Source of the DNA: an uncultured Clostridia bacterium
Lineage (GTDB): Bacteria; Bacillota; Clostridia; Lachnospirales; Lachnospiraceae
Assembly: GCA_937895705.1 (NCBI GenBank)
Contig: CALBKM010000029.1
Span: 68,011 to 132,010 of the forward strand
Reading direction: 5' to 3'
Length of the DNA stretch: 64,000 nucleotides
The notes under the pieces were generated by a model, which worked only from the letters and a program-made list of their open reading frames with translations, was not told the origin of the DNA and ran no database searches. The stretch's first letter is position 1; each line of letters opens with the position of its first letter. The translations under genes were made by a program, and so were the position numbers. Below are positions 42,020 through 51,738 of the stretch, piece by piece.

Positions 42020-42907
42020 TTATCGGTTTTTCACCTCATGCAAATTCACATTCATGTCCCGACAGGTTATTTTTACATTATCCCGGACTTTTGCAAACTC
42101 CTCTTGCATCCTGTAAGCAAATGCCGTGGAACGATGCTGGCCGCCGGTACAACCGAAAGCTACCACCAGTTGGGCCTTTCCTTCTTTCTCATAAAGAGGC
42201 ATGGAGAACTTTAACATATCACGGATGCATGAATACAACCCTTCCGCCTGGTCCGTGGAAAACACAAAGTCCCTCACCTCTTTATCAAGGCCGGTTAACA
42301 TACGAAGCCCTTCCTTGTAAAACGGGTTCGGCAAACAACGCACATCGAATACCAGATCCGCATCCGCCGGAATGCCGTATTTGTAACCGAAGGACATGAA
42401 ATGAAGCACCATACCTCCGGCCTCGGTATCCGACTCCGTCAACTCAATAATCCTCTCCCGCAGAGACGCTGTCGGTAAATTCGACGTATCGATAATAAAA
42501 TCCGATGTTTCCCGAACAGAACCCAGCACCCGTCGTTCTTCCTTTAAGGCAGAAGAAATATCCGTCTGGTTTTCCAGATTCATCAAAGGATGCAGGCGCC
42601 TGCTTTCCTTGTAACGCTTTATGAGTACGGAATCCTCGCAGTCCAGAAACAACACACGAACCGGTATCCCGCGGCGCTTTACAGCTTCCAATGCAGAAAA
42701 GAAGCTGTCGGAAATGTCACTGCTTCTAATGTCCAGTGTCACTGCCACCTTTTGGGAAAAATCCTTATTGCCTTCCATCCAGCCTACCACGGACGACAAC
42801 AGTTTTACAGGAAGATTATCCAGACAATAATAGCCCAAATCTTCCAGAAAATCTACCGCCTTTGACTTTCCTGCACCGCTCATACCCGTTACGACAAACA
42901 GCTTCAT
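42020..42907 (-). CDS. rapZ: RNase adapter protein RapZ (YvcJ family)
   Basis: A 295-residue P-loop protein. Walker A is GMSGAGKS (residues 8-15), with the family segments DNLPVKLL, LDIRSSDI, FLDCEDSVLIKRYKESRRLHPL, and a C-terminal VAFGCTGGQHRSTAFA. In enteric bacteria RapZ directs RNase E to an sRNA; in Firmicutes YvcJ hydrolyses nucleotides and has been tied to competence. It usually neighbours yvcK and whiA, but here it is the last gene after ilvA, 11 bases downstream. CGGAGGGGTT precedes the ATG. Confidence 0.93.
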   Translation of the reverse strand: MKLFVVTGMSGAGKSKAVDFLEDLGYYCLDNLPVKLLSSVVGWMEGNKDFSQKVAVTLDIRSSDISDSFFSALEAVKRRGIPVRVLFLDCEDSVLIKRYKESRRLHPLMNLENQTDISSALKEERRVLGSVRETSDFIIDTSNLPTASLRERIIELTESDTEAGGMVLHFMSFGYKYGIPADADLVFDVRCLPNPFYKEGLRMLTGLDKEVRDFVFSTDQAEGLYSCIRDMLKFSMPLYEKEGKAQLVVAFGCTGGQHRSTAFAYRMQEEFAKVRDNVKITCRDMNVNLHEVKNR

Positions 42908-42918
42908 AACCCCTCCGT

Positions 42919-44139
42919 TTACTGATACATTGCCTTAGATGCCACTACATTCGGCTCATAGCCAGCCGCTCTTAACGCGTTCAAAATCTTTTCCTTGTGC
43001 TCCGGACCGAAGGCCTCCAACGTAATGGTAAGCTCCACCGCGCTGTTACGGTTGATGCTGACAAACTGGTTGTGGTCCAAACGAATAACGTTACCCTGAT
43101 TCTCTGCCAGAATAGACGCTACGTGTACCAGTTCGCCCGGCTTATCCGGAAGCTGTACGGAGAAGGTAAAGATACGTTCTCTGAAAATAAGCCCCTGCTG
43201 TACTACGGATGCCATGGTAATGACATCCATGTTACCGCCGCTCATAATGGCAACCACCTTCTTGTTCTGGCATTTCAGACGCTTTAATGCAGCTACCGTA
43301 AGAAGACCGGAATTCTCCACTACCATCTTATGATTCTCAATCATGTCCAGGAAACAAACAATCAGTTCCTTATCGGAAACCGTCATAATCTTATCCACAT
43401 TCTGCTGAATGTACGGGAAAATATTGGTGCCCGGAGTCTTCACCGCGGTACCGTCCGCAATGGTATCCACGCCCGGTAAGGTCACAACCTCGCCGGCCTT
43501 TAAAGAAGCTTTCATACAGCTTGCGCCCTCCGGCTCCACACCGATCACCTTAATGTTCGGATTTAACATCTTTGCTAAAGTGGAAACACCGGCCAGAAGA
43601 CCGCCGCCGCCTACCGGGGCCAGGATAATATCCACCGTCGGAAGCTCCTTAAACAGTTCCATGGCAATCGTTCCCTGTCCCGTTGCCACCGTCTCGTCAT
43701 CAAACGGGTGAATAAAGGTATAGCCCTTCTCTTTCGCAAGCTTTAAGGCATACTCACAAGCCTCGTCATACACATTTCCGTGTAATACCACTTCCGCGCC
43801 GTAGCTCTTGGTACGGTTCACCTTAATGAGCGGTGTGGTGGTCGGCATAACGATTACTGCCTTACAGCCGTACTCCTTTGCCGCATAAGCAACACCCTGG
43901 GCATGATTACCCGCAGATGCGGTAATTAAACCCTTTGCGCGCTCTTCCTCGGATAAAGTGCTGATTTTATAATACGCACCGCGAATCTTATAGGCGCCGG
44001 TTACCTGCATGTTCTCCGGCTTTAAATATACCTTATTTCCGGTCAAATCGGAAAAGAAATTACTGTAAACAAGCTTGGTTGGTGCAGTGACACGCTTCAC
44101 CGCTTCACATGCTTCTTCAAAATGCTCCATTGTCATCAT
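42919..44139 (-). CDS. ilvA: Threonine ammonia-lyase with ACT domain
   Basis: A 406-residue PLP enzyme turning threonine into 2-oxobutanoate and ammonia. The PLP lysine is in TGAYKIRGAYYK (about residue 50), followed by SAGNHAQGVAYAA (about 80), the glycine loop GGGGLLAG (about 180) and SGGNMD (about 300). A single C-terminal ACT domain (about 325-400) makes it the TdcB/IlvA short class. The end matches allosteric catabolic-type enzymes, so biosynthetic versus catabolic use is open. GGAGGATAATGAATT precedes the ATG. It follows ftsY by 21 bases. Confidence 0.93.
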   Translation of the reverse strand: MMTMEHFEEACEAVKRVTAPTKLVYSNFFSDLTGNKVYLKPENMQVTGAYKIRGAYYKISTLSEEERAKGLITASAGNHAQGVAYAAKEYGCKAVIVMPTTTPLIKVNRTKSYGAEVVLHGNVYDEACEYALKLAKEKGYTFIHPFDDETVATGQGTIAMELFKELPTVDIILAPVGGGGLLAGVSTLAKMLNPNIKVIGVEPEGASCMKASLKAGEVVTLPGVDTIADGTAVKTPGTNIFPYIQQNVDKIMTVSDKELIVCFLDMIENHKMVVENSGLLTVAALKRLKCQNKKVVAIMSGGNMDVITMASVVQQGLIFRERIFTFSVQLPDKPGELVHVASILAENQGNVIRLDHNQFVSINRNSAVELTITLEAFGPEHKEKILNALRAAGYEPNVVASKAMYQ

Positions 44140-44160
44140 AATTCATTATCCTCCGTTTCC

Positions 44161-45087
44161 TTACTCCCCGTCAAAAAGCGCATCCGTAAATGCCTTTGCA
44201 TCAAACCGCTGCAAATCCTCAATCTGCTCTCCGACACAAATATACTTCACCGGAATGTTCATCTGGGACTGGATTGCCACCGCAATACCTCCCTTTGCCG
44301 TTCCGTCCAGTTTCGTTAAGATAATACCGTCAATCTTTGCCGCCTCGTTAAACTCCTTGGCCTGGGCCAAAGCGTTCTGGCCGGTGGTACCGTCCAAAAC
44401 AACCAATGTTTCGCGATACGCATCCGGATATTCCCGTTCAATGACACGATCAATCTTCTTTAACTCTTCCATCAGGTTCTTTTTGTTGTGAAGACGGCCC
44501 GCAGTATCGCAAAGGAGAACATCCGTCCCTCTGGCCTTTGCCGCCGTCAGCGCATCAAACACAACCGCCGCCGGATCAGCGCCTTCCTTCTGGGAGATAA
44601 TCTCCACACCGGCTCTGTGACTCCATTCGGTGAGCTGCTCCGCCGCCGCCGCACGGAAGGTATCCGCCGCCGCCAAAAGCACCTTCTTGCCATCGTTCTT
44701 TAACATTCCTGCCAGTTTTCCGATGGAGGTGGTCTTACCTACACCGTTCACACCGATGACCAGTACCACCGATTTCCGGTTCTCAAACTCGTATGCATCC
44801 TCCGGAACATGCATCTGCTCGCAAATGCTTTCCTTTAAAAGTTCCTTACACTCCGCCGGATCCTTGATATGACGCTCTTTCACCTTTGCCTTTAAATCCT
44901 CGATAACCGCCTCTGTGGTGGTCATCCCAAGGTCCGCCATAATCAGAATCTCTTCAAGCTCCTCATAAAAATCGTCATCGATTCCGGAAAATCCGGAGAA
45001 CAACGCATCAAATCCGTTTGCAATCTGCTTTCTTGTTTTCGAAAGACCGGCTGCCAGTCTGCCGAAAAAGCCCTTCTTTTCGCCCAT
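44161..45087 (-). CDS. ftsY: Signal recognition particle receptor FtsY
   Basis: The 308-residue SRP GTPase receptor that docks ribosome-nascent chain complexes at the membrane. The N domain is helical; the G domain has GVNGVGKTT (G1, about residue 110), DTFRAAAAEQL, DTAGRLHNK (G3), TKLDGTAKGG (G4) and GVGEQIEDL-like CVGEQIEDLQRFD near the end. It has the short form without a long acidic A domain. AGGAGGGTGACT precedes the ATG. It sits after rnc-smc, the typical Firmicutes order. Confidence 0.98.
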   Translation of the reverse strand: MGEKKGFFGRLAAGLSKTRKQIANGFDALFSGFSGIDDDFYEELEEILIMADLGMTTTEAVIEDLKAKVKERHIKDPAECKELLKESICEQMHVPEDAYEFENRKSVVLVIGVNGVGKTTSIGKLAGMLKNDGKKVLLAAADTFRAAAAEQLTEWSHRAGVEIISQKEGADPAAVVFDALTAAKARGTDVLLCDTAGRLHNKKNLMEELKKIDRVIEREYPDAYRETLVVLDGTTGQNALAQAKEFNEAAKIDGIILTKLDGTAKGGIAVAIQSQMNIPVKYICVGEQIEDLQRFDAKAFTDALFDGE

Positions 45088-45159
45088 AGTCACCCTCCTG
45101 TGTTAAAATTTCCTATCCTACGCATTCGAATCAATTTCAATCTGCGTCAAAGCAGGTTG

Positions 45160-48100
45160 CTACGCATCAAGCTTATCTTCGATTAAGTTTACGGATACCA
45201 GTGTGGAAACACCCTTTTCCTGCATGGTAATACCGTACAGAGTATCCGCCGCCGCCATGGTTCCCCGACGATGGGTAATCACAATAAACTGGGTATGCTT
45301 TGTCAGTTTGTGCAAATAACCTGCGTAACGCTTTACATTGGAATCATCAAGTGCCGCTTCAATTTCGTCTAAAAGACAGAACGGAGACGGTTTTAAATTC
45401 TGAATCGCAAACAATAACGCAATGGCAGTGAGCGCCTTCTCTCCACCGGAAAGCTGCATCATATTCTGCAGCTTCTTTCCAGGAGGCTGTGCGTTAATTC
45501 GAACGCCAGCGGTAAGAATATCTTCTTCCTCCTGCAGTTCCAGCGTACCTTTACCGCCGCCGAACAGTTCCCGGAATACCACATCAAACTGCTCTTTAAT
45601 CTGCTCGAACTTTTCCTCAAACTGCACCCGCATCTTGCCGTCCAGCTCGGAAATCATGGTGGTTAACGTCTCTCCCGCAGTTACCAAGTCGTTACGTTGC
45701 GCATCCAGGAATGAAAAACGTTCCAGACACTCTTTGTACTCCTCAATGGCATTTACATTTACGGAGCCCAGTCCCTTAATCTTACTCTTAAGTTCCTGCG
45801 TCTTTTTCTTTGCCTGAGGCAGACTGTCGAACTCATCATTCTTTAATTCTGCCGCATCCGACAACGTCAACTCGTACTCATCCCACATATAAGCGCACTG
45901 GGCTTCAATCTGTTCCCTTAACTTTTCGATTCTATCGTTTAATCGGAACAATTCTTTATCAAGCTCTGCTTTACGCTCCGCTAAGGTTTCGCGTTTGGAA
46001 AACAATCCTTTATGCTTTGCGGATGCCTCTTCTCGACGCTTTGTAATATCTTCCGCTTCCTTTTCGATTCCGCCGCACAATTTATACAACGTCTCAATTT
46101 CCTGTTTCGTACGGGCAATCAGTGTTTCTTTTTCGGATACCGCATCCATAGCTCCCGCCCCCTCATCACTGAGCTGGCTTTCCTCTCCGGTCAGCTTCGC
46201 GATTTCACCTTCAATTCTGGCGATATTTTCTTCCAAATAGTGGCTATTTTGTTTGATATTGCTGAGTTCCATACGAAGACTTTCGCCTTTTTCCAACGCA
46301 TACTGTTCTAAACGACGCTCTTCATCCAAATGGTGGGCGCATTCCTCGATACAGGTATCGTTATGCTTGCTCGCTTCTTCGTTTTCCGAAAGAGCTCGTT
46401 CCATCTTTTCGATGTTCTCGGTAAGCTCTTTCTCCTGTACTTCAATTTCCGTAAGTTCCTTATGAATTTCATCATAGGAAGAAATCCGCTCCCGTGCCTC
46501 CGACTCGATCCGGTCAAGTTCCAGCTTTGCGGTATTCTGCAACAAAAAATCTTCCTGCAGGGCCGTCTTGGATTCTTCTAAACGTTTGCTGATTTCCTCT
46601 CTGGAAATCCGAAGCGTATTTCTTCGTTCTTCCATGGAAGTCAGACGTTCTCCCAAAAGTTCAACACGCTTCTGGGCCTCATCCACCTCACGGCGTCTGC
46701 CCAAAAGATTACTGGCGTTTTTATACGCACCGCCGGAAATGGAACCGCCCGGGTTTAACTGCTCGCCTTCCAACGTAACAATTCGCAGAGAATACTTATA
46801 TTTCTTTGCAAGCTGCAACGCATTATCGATGGTATCCGCTACCACAATTCGTCCCAACAAAAAGTGAATTACGAACCGGAATCGGGCCTCCGTATCCACC
46901 AAATCTGCGGCATAACCGATGACGCCCCGTTCCTTACGTACATCCTCGGAAGCACCGCCCCATTCCTTTACCGCATCCAGAGGCAGGAACGTAGCACGTC
47001 CTGCTTTGTTCTGCTTTAAAAACTGCACCATCCGCTTCGCCGTAGCTTCCGTATCGGTTACAATATTCTGGATATTGCCGCCCAGTGCGGTTTCAATCGC
47101 AGTTTCGTACTGCTTTTCTACCTCGAAAATATCCGCAACAACACCGATAATTCCCGGTTCTTTTTCCTTTTGCTCCATGACACGTCGGATTCCGCCGCCG
47201 TACCCGTCATAACGCTCGGAGATGTTTCGTAAAGACTCGGCTCTGGACTGTTCTCTGATACATTCTCTCTGGGTCTGCTCATAAGTCTCCCGAATACGAT
47301 TTAACTCTTCGCGAATCTTTGTTAACTCTGCTTCATCCCTTCGATTTCCGGACAAACGCTCGGAAATCTTATCTGAAATTTCTTCCAGACGTTTTCTGCC
47401 ATCTTCTACCGCAGACTCTGCCGCAGACTTATCGGTTTCGTTTTTTAATACCTTCTGGGTCAAAGAGGCCTTTTTGATTTGATTCTGTTCTTTTATGGTA
47501 CGATAACGCTGTACATTGGTCTTAATCGTACCGTTTTCGGTGAGAAGTCGAAAAACATCCGCATTACGGTTTTCGATTTCGTTGGTATATCCGTTAATTC
47601 GCTCACGGATTTCCTCTAACTCCCGGTCCGCTTCTTCCTTCGTGTCCTCCAGCTTATAAAGCTTTTGGTCCACGTCGGACTTTTCCTTCTTATAACGGGC
47701 CAGCTCGTTATGTTTTTCTTCCCGCTCCTTCTCTACTACACTCTTACGTTCCTTTACATGAGACTCTCCCACGCGAATTGTGGCAATCTGCTCCATCAAA
47801 AGCTTAATTTCACTCTCGTTTTTCTGAATATCCAGTTGTAATTCGTTCTTCCGCGCCGCATTATCGGCCAGAAGCTCCGTAAGAGCTTCGGATTCCTGCT
47901 CCAAACGTTCGTAGTCTTCCTTACTGCTTTCATACTCCGCGGACGTTTCGTTAAAGTCGTTTTGTACAATGGAAAGCTTTTCAAGAAGGTCCTGTTCCGC
48001 TGCTTCCTGCTTCTCATGTTCAAGCAAAAAGGCGTTCACTTCCACCTGCTTCAACTCATCTTTTAAATGTAAATATTCCTTCGCCGCCGTCTGTTGCTTC

Positions 48101-48717
48101 TCCAACGGTCCCAACTGCTTTTCGATTTCGGATAAAATGTCGGTAATACGGGAAAGATTTAACTTTTCCTCTTCCAATTGCTTTTCCGCAGCAGCCTTAC
48201 GCTTTTTATACTTCACAATACCGGCAGCCTCATCAAAAAGTTCACGACGTTCTTCCGGCTTACCGCTTAAAATCTTATCAATCTGTCCCTGTCCAATGAT
48301 GGAATACCCTTCCTTACCGATACCGGTGTCCAAAAACAACTCCTGCACATCACGCAAACGGCAGTTGTTTCCGTTCATCAGGTACTCACTCTCACCGGAA
48401 CGATACACCCGTCTTGCCACCGTCACTTCATCGTACTCAATCGGCAACTTATGGTCGGAATTGTCTAACGTAATGGCCACATAGGCATACCCTTGCGGCT
48501 TACGCATCTGAGTACCGGCAAAAATAACATCCTGCATGGAACTGCCTCGTAACTGCTTTGCACTCTGCTCACCCAGAACCCATCGAACCGCATCCGCCAC
48601 ATTGCTCTTACCGGAACCGTTCGGTCCCACGATGCCCGTAATTCCGTCATGGAACTCAAACAATATTTTATTGGCAAAGGACTTAAAGCCCTGTACCTCA
48701 ATGCTCTTTAAATACAT
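45160..48717 (-). CDS. smc: Chromosome segregation protein SMC
   Basis: The 1185-residue core of the bacterial condensin. The N-terminal head has Walker A GPNGSGKSN (residues 32-40). Two long coiled coils flank the hinge, about 510-660 (YGGGIRRVMEQ, GVVADIFEVE, ALGGNIQNIV, then GGSISGG). The C-terminal head has the ABC signature QLSGGEKAL (about 1090) and Walker B CLLDEIEAALDD. GGGAGACGGTAT precedes the ATG. It is 17 bases after rnc. No scpA or scpB is present in the window. Confidence 0.98.
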   Translation of the reverse strand: MYLKSIEVQGFKSFANKILFEFHDGITGIVGPNGSGKSNVADAVRWVLGEQSAKQLRGSSMQDVIFAGTQMRKPQGYAYVAITLDNSDHKLPIEYDEVTVARRVYRSGESEYLMNGNNCRLRDVQELFLDTGIGKEGYSIIGQGQIDKILSGKPEERRELFDEAAGIVKYKKRKAAAEKQLEEEKLNLSRITDILSEIEKQLGPLEKQQTAAKEYLHLKDELKQVEVNAFLLEHEKQEAAEQDLLEKLSIVQNDFNETSAEYESSKEDYERLEQESEALTELLADNAARKNELQLDIQKNESEIKLLMEQIATIRVGESHVKERKSVVEKEREEKHNELARYKKEKSDVDQKLYKLEDTKEEADRELEEIRERINGYTNEIENRNADVFRLLTENGTIKTNVQRYRTIKEQNQIKKASLTQKVLKNETDKSAAESAVEDGRKRLEEISDKISERLSGNRRDEAELTKIREELNRIRETYEQTQRECIREQSRAESLRNISERYDGYGGGIRRVMEQKEKEPGIIGVVADIFEVEKQYETAIETALGGNIQNIVTDTEATAKRMVQFLKQNKAGRATFLPLDAVKEWGGASEDVRKERGVIGYAADLVDTEARFRFVIHFLLGRIVVADTIDNALQLAKKYKYSLRIVTLEGEQLNPGGSISGGAYKNASNLLGRRREVDEAQKRVELLGERLTSMEERRNTLRISREEISKRLEESKTALQEDFLLQNTAKLELDRIESEARERISSYDEIHKELTEIEVQEKELTENIEKMERALSENEEASKHNDTCIEECAHHLDEERRLEQYALEKGESLRMELSNIKQNSHYLEENIARIEGEIAKLTGEESQLSDEGAGAMDAVSEKETLIARTKQEIETLYKLCGGIEKEAEDITKRREEASAKHKGLFSKRETLAERKAELDKELFRLNDRIEKLREQIEAQCAYMWDEYELTLSDAAELKNDEFDSLPQAKKKTQELKSKIKGLGSVNVNAIEEYKECLERFSFLDAQRNDLVTAGETLTTMISELDGKMRVQFEEKFEQIKEQFDVVFRELFGGGKGTLELQEEEDILTAGVRINAQPPGKKLQNMMQLSGGEKALTAIALLFAIQNLKPSPFCLLDEIEAALDDSNVKRYAGYLHKLTKHTQFIVITHRRGTMAAADTLYGITMQEKGVSTLVSVNLIEDKLDA

Positions 48718-48734
48718 ATACCGTCTCCCGTTCT

Positions 48735-49439
48735 CTAATCTTTGGCATTTTCCCGCAGTTTTAAGATACTGCGGTATGCAGCCTCCTGTTCCGCCGCTTT
48801 CTTCGTCTTGCCTTCACCTTTGGCAAGTACCGTCTCGTCCAGACAGGCACAAACCGTAAACCGTTTCATATGCTCCGGCCCTTTTTCCGAAATCAAACGA
48901 TAAGAAAGGTTCCCCTTATGATCGCTTTGAATCATTTCCTGTAGGATAGTTTTACTATCACAAAAGAGTGTTCTGTGCTCCACATCGGACAGCACCGTAT
49001 TCTCTATGAACTCTTTCGCATTAGTAAAGCCACCATCTAAATAAATCGCACCGATCACGGCCTCAAAGGCATCGGACAAAATGGAACTGCGTTCCCGACC
49101 GCCGGTAGCTTCTTCGCCTTTCCCTAACAACAAAAAGCTTCCCAAATCGATTTCTTTGGCGCACTGGGCCAACGTCGGTTCACACACCAGACTGGCGCGA
49201 AACTTCGTCAATTCTCCTTCCGGCATTTGCGGATGATTGCGATAAAGACTTTCACTGGAAATCATCTCTAACACCGCATCTCCCAGAAACTCCAGCCGTT
49301 CGTTATTTCCTTCTCTTTTCAGATGATGCTCGTTGGCATAGGAACTGTGGGTCAACGCATGAACCAGATGTTCCGGATTTCCGAAGGTATACTTCAGTCT
49401 GTTCTGCAGGTCCGTAATTTTATGTTCATCAAACAACAT
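48735..49439 (-). CDS. rnc: Ribonuclease III
   Basis: The 234-residue double-strand RNA endonuclease that trims rRNA precursors and other duplexes. The catalytic domain has THSSYANEH, NERLEFLGDAVLEM (signature, with Glu and Asp metal ligands), and SDAFEAVIGAIYLDGG. A dsRNA-binding domain fills the last 70 residues. The start is taken as ATG 49439, 9 bases after GGAGGAG; two TTG codons just upstream are possible alternatives. First gene of rnc-smc-ftsY-ilvA-rapZ. Confidence 0.97.
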   Translation of the reverse strand: MLFDEHKITDLQNRLKYTFGNPEHLVHALTHSSYANEHHLKREGNNERLEFLGDAVLEMISSESLYRNHPQMPEGELTKFRASLVCEPTLAQCAKEIDLGSFLLLGKGEEATGGRERSSILSDAFEAVIGAIYLDGGFTNAKEFIENTVLSDVEHRTLFCDSKTILQEMIQSDHKGNLSYRLISEKGPEHMKRFTVCACLDETVLAKGEGKTKKAAEQEAAYRSILKLRENAKD

Positions 49440-49463
49440 GTGCAACAACTCCTCCTTTCCTGT

Positions 49464-49492
49464 ATATTACTAACATACATGCCGTATAACAA
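49464..49492 (-). promoter_or_regulatory. Candidate promoter of rnc
   Basis: Minus strand: TTGTTA (49487-49492), 17-base spacer, TAATAT (49464-49469). Confidence 0.5.
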
Positions 49493-49498
49493 AGGAAC

Positions 49499-49522
49499 AA
49501 GGGTGTCGTGGCGACACCCCTT
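49499..49522 (-). terminator. Hairpin between acpP and rnc, probable terminator
   Basis: Minus strand: AAGGGGTGTCG-CCA-CGACACCCTT followed by GTTCCTTTG. The stem is strong but the U tract is poor, so readthrough is possible. Confidence 0.5.
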
Positions 49523-49560
49523 AATTCTACCGACGAATCAGTGCATCCATCAGCAATTCC

Positions 49561-49791
49561 CTAGTTCAATGCACTTTTAATCTGCTCTACCGCATCTGCA
49601 ACGGTAACAATACCTTCTGCAGCCTCGTTTGCAATCTCGATATCGAACTCTTCCTCAATACCCATCAGAATCTGAAATACATCTAACGAATCAGCGCCAA
49701 GGTCATCCACAAAAGTGGTTTCCATAGTAATTTCCTCCGCATCCACATTTAATACCTCGCTGATTATTTTCTGTAATTTCTCGAATTCCAT
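49561..49791 (-). CDS. acpP: Acyl carrier protein
   Basis: The 76-residue acidic carrier of growing fatty acyl chains. The phosphopantetheine serine is at position 35 in GADSLD. The four-helix pattern and the IPEEEFDIEI-like region (GIEEEFDIEIANE) are standard. GGAAAGGAGATAGAATC precedes the ATG. It follows plsX by 18 bases, so acyl phosphate synthesis and acyl carrier supply are coupled. Confidence 0.97.
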   Translation of the reverse strand: MEFEKLQKIISEVLNVDAEEITMETTFVDDLGADSLDVFQILMGIEEEFDIEIANEAAEGIVTVADAVEQIKSALN

Positions 49792-49809
49792 GATTCTATC
49801 TCCTTTCCA

Positions 49810-50823
49810 TTATGATTCATTTACTGTAATACTGTCTTTGATTCTTTCGTTAATGTTCTGCTCTTTGAATGAAATACACTGCAGAATCGAGTTTTTGATT
49901 TCATCCGACTTGGAATTTCCGTGGCTCTTTACCACAAGGCCTTTTAAGCCTAGCATCGGTGCTCCTCCGAACTGAGACGAATCCAAATCTTTCAGTGTCT
50001 CTTTTAATGCCGGCTTTACCAAAAACGCACCCAGTTTGCTGCGGAAGGTACTCATCATGCCTTCCTTAATCTTACCGATTAAGGTCTTTGCCATACCCTC
50101 ATACAGCTTTAAGATTACATTTCCCACAAAAGCTTCACATACAACTACATCCGCATATCCCGCAGGAATCTCTCTTGCTTCGATACTGCCGATAAAATTT
50201 ATCTCGTTGCAGTTCTTTAACAACGGGAACGTTTCCTTTACCAATGCATTTCCCTTTTCCTCTTCCGCGCCGATATTTACTATCGCCACTCGCGGATTCT
50301 TGATACCGATGACATGCTCCATATAAACGGAACCCATCTTCGCAAACTGTACCAGATGAGAAGAACGGGCATCTACATTGGCTCCGCAGTCAATCAGCAG
50401 GGAAACACCCTTTGCGGTCGGAAGCAAAGGCGCAAGCGGCGGACGCTCCACCCCCGGAAGTCTTCCCACAATCAGTTGTGCTCCTACCAACACCGCTCCT
50501 GTACTTCCCGCAGACACAAATGCGTCTGCTTCATTATTCTTTACCAGAGTCATTGCCTTCACTATGGAAGAATCCTTCTTGCGTCGCACCGCCATAACCG
50601 GCGCTTCCTCATTGGTAATCTCCTCCTCGGCATGTACAACGGTAATTCTTTCGTTTTCATAAGTGTACTGCTTCAACTGTTCGCGGATAATATCTTCTTT
50701 CCCGACCAAAATGATCCGGACACGATTATCCTCGTTCACAGCACGGACAGCACCCTTTATCACCTCTGCCGGAGCATTATCTCCTCCCATGGCATCCACG
50801 GCGACTCTTACTATCGTCTGCAT
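49810..50823 (-). CDS. plsX: Phosphate acyltransferase PlsX
   Basis: PlsX converts acyl-ACP to acyl phosphate, the donor for the first acylation of glycerol 3-phosphate. The 337-residue protein has VAVDAMGGDNAP at the N-terminus, EEPVMAVRRKKDSS-type (about 80), SAGSTGAVL (about 105), GANVDARSSHL (about 160) and VCEAFVGNVILKLYEG (about 235). The start is taken as ATG 50823, 11 bases after AAAGGAG; the upstream ATG at 50844 has no ribosome binding site. Confidence 0.95.
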   Translation of the reverse strand: MQTIVRVAVDAMGGDNAPAEVIKGAVRAVNEDNRVRIILVGKEDIIREQLKQYTYENERITVVHAEEEITNEEAPVMAVRRKKDSSIVKAMTLVKNNEADAFVSAGSTGAVLVGAQLIVGRLPGVERPPLAPLLPTAKGVSLLIDCGANVDARSSHLVQFAKMGSVYMEHVIGIKNPRVAIVNIGAEEEKGNALVKETFPLLKNCNEINFIGSIEAREIPAGYADVVVCEAFVGNVILKLYEGMAKTLIGKIKEGMMSTFRSKLGAFLVKPALKETLKDLDSSQFGGAPMLGLKGLVVKSHGNSKSDEIKNSILQCISFKEQNINERIKDSITVNES

Positions 50824-50900
50824 CTTACCGAATACTCCTTTCATATCTATAAATCACTATACTAAATCTCTCTTTAAAAATCAACAGTAATTTAAAAAAA

Positions 50901-51674
50901 TTACGCTTTCCGGTAAAAGAACGAACGATAGGTTTTATAGCCCAATACGGCAGGCTGGATAATCTGCTCCGTGGAACCCACAAACAAAAATCCGTCCGTA
51001 CGTAAGGAGTCGCTGAATTTCTTGTATATATCAACCTTGGCTTCTTCCGTAAAATAAATCAACACATTACGACATACGATCAAATCACAAGCCGTCGGAT
51101 ACGGGTCTTTAAGTAAATTGTGTTCCTTAAACTCCACACACTTTTTCACATCCGCATTAATCTGATAGTTGGTGTCGTTTACCTGAGTGAAATACTTCTT
51201 TAAAAATCCCGCCGGCAACCCTTTCAAACTTTTTTCGTTGTAAAGTCCCATACGGGCTTTATCCAGAACCTGCTTGTCAATGTCCGTGGCAATAATATGT
51301 ATCTGAGAAAGAGGCAGAAACTGATTCAGCATCATTACGAGAGAATATGGTTCATCTCCCGTGGAGCATGCCGCACTCCAGATTTTCGGCGTCCTGGTCT
51401 TTTCAAAAATCACCGGAACAATCTCCGTCTCCATTACTTTCCATAATTCCGGGTTTCGATAGAATTCCGATACATTAATCGTAAGATAGTTAACAAATTC
51501 GTCAAACTTGGTCTTATCGCTTTTTAATACTTTTACATAATCGGAATATGATGTAATTTTGTGCTTTGCGATCAAAGCATCGATTCTGCGCTTCATCTGG
51601 CGCTCTTTATACGCATTTAAGTCGATTTTCGTCAGTTGAAATACATCCTTTTTAAACTGTTCGTAATTATCCAT
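50901..51674 (-). CDS. cheR: CheR-type chemoreceptor glutamate methyltransferase
   Basis: A 257-residue enzyme that methylates receptor glutamates using SAM. The N-terminal CheR_N helices (about 1-60, KIDLNAYKERQMKRR) bind substrate; the catalytic domain has FYRNPELW (about 90), SAACSTGDEPYS (SAM motif I, about 120), IIATDIDKQVLDKA and CDLIVCRNVLIYF (about 205). No other chemotaxis gene is near. GGAGGGTTGTGT precedes the ATG. Its placement between plsX and ispH in a housekeeping region is unusual; its receptor is not known. Confidence 0.9.
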   Translation of the reverse strand: MDNYEQFKKDVFQLTKIDLNAYKERQMKRRIDALIAKHKITSYSDYVKVLKSDKTKFDEFVNYLTINVSEFYRNPELWKVMETEIVPVIFEKTRTPKIWSAACSTGDEPYSLVMMLNQFLPLSQIHIIATDIDKQVLDKARMGLYNEKSLKGLPAGFLKKYFTQVNDTNYQINADVKKCVEFKEHNLLKDPYPTACDLIVCRNVLIYFTEEAKVDIYKKFSDSLRTDGFLFVGSTEQIIQPAVLGYKTYRSFFYRKA

Positions 51675-51738
51675 ACACAACCCTCCATGCGATCATTTGT
51701 TCCAAAGACCGATGTCTTTCTGTCTACTTAAATATAGG

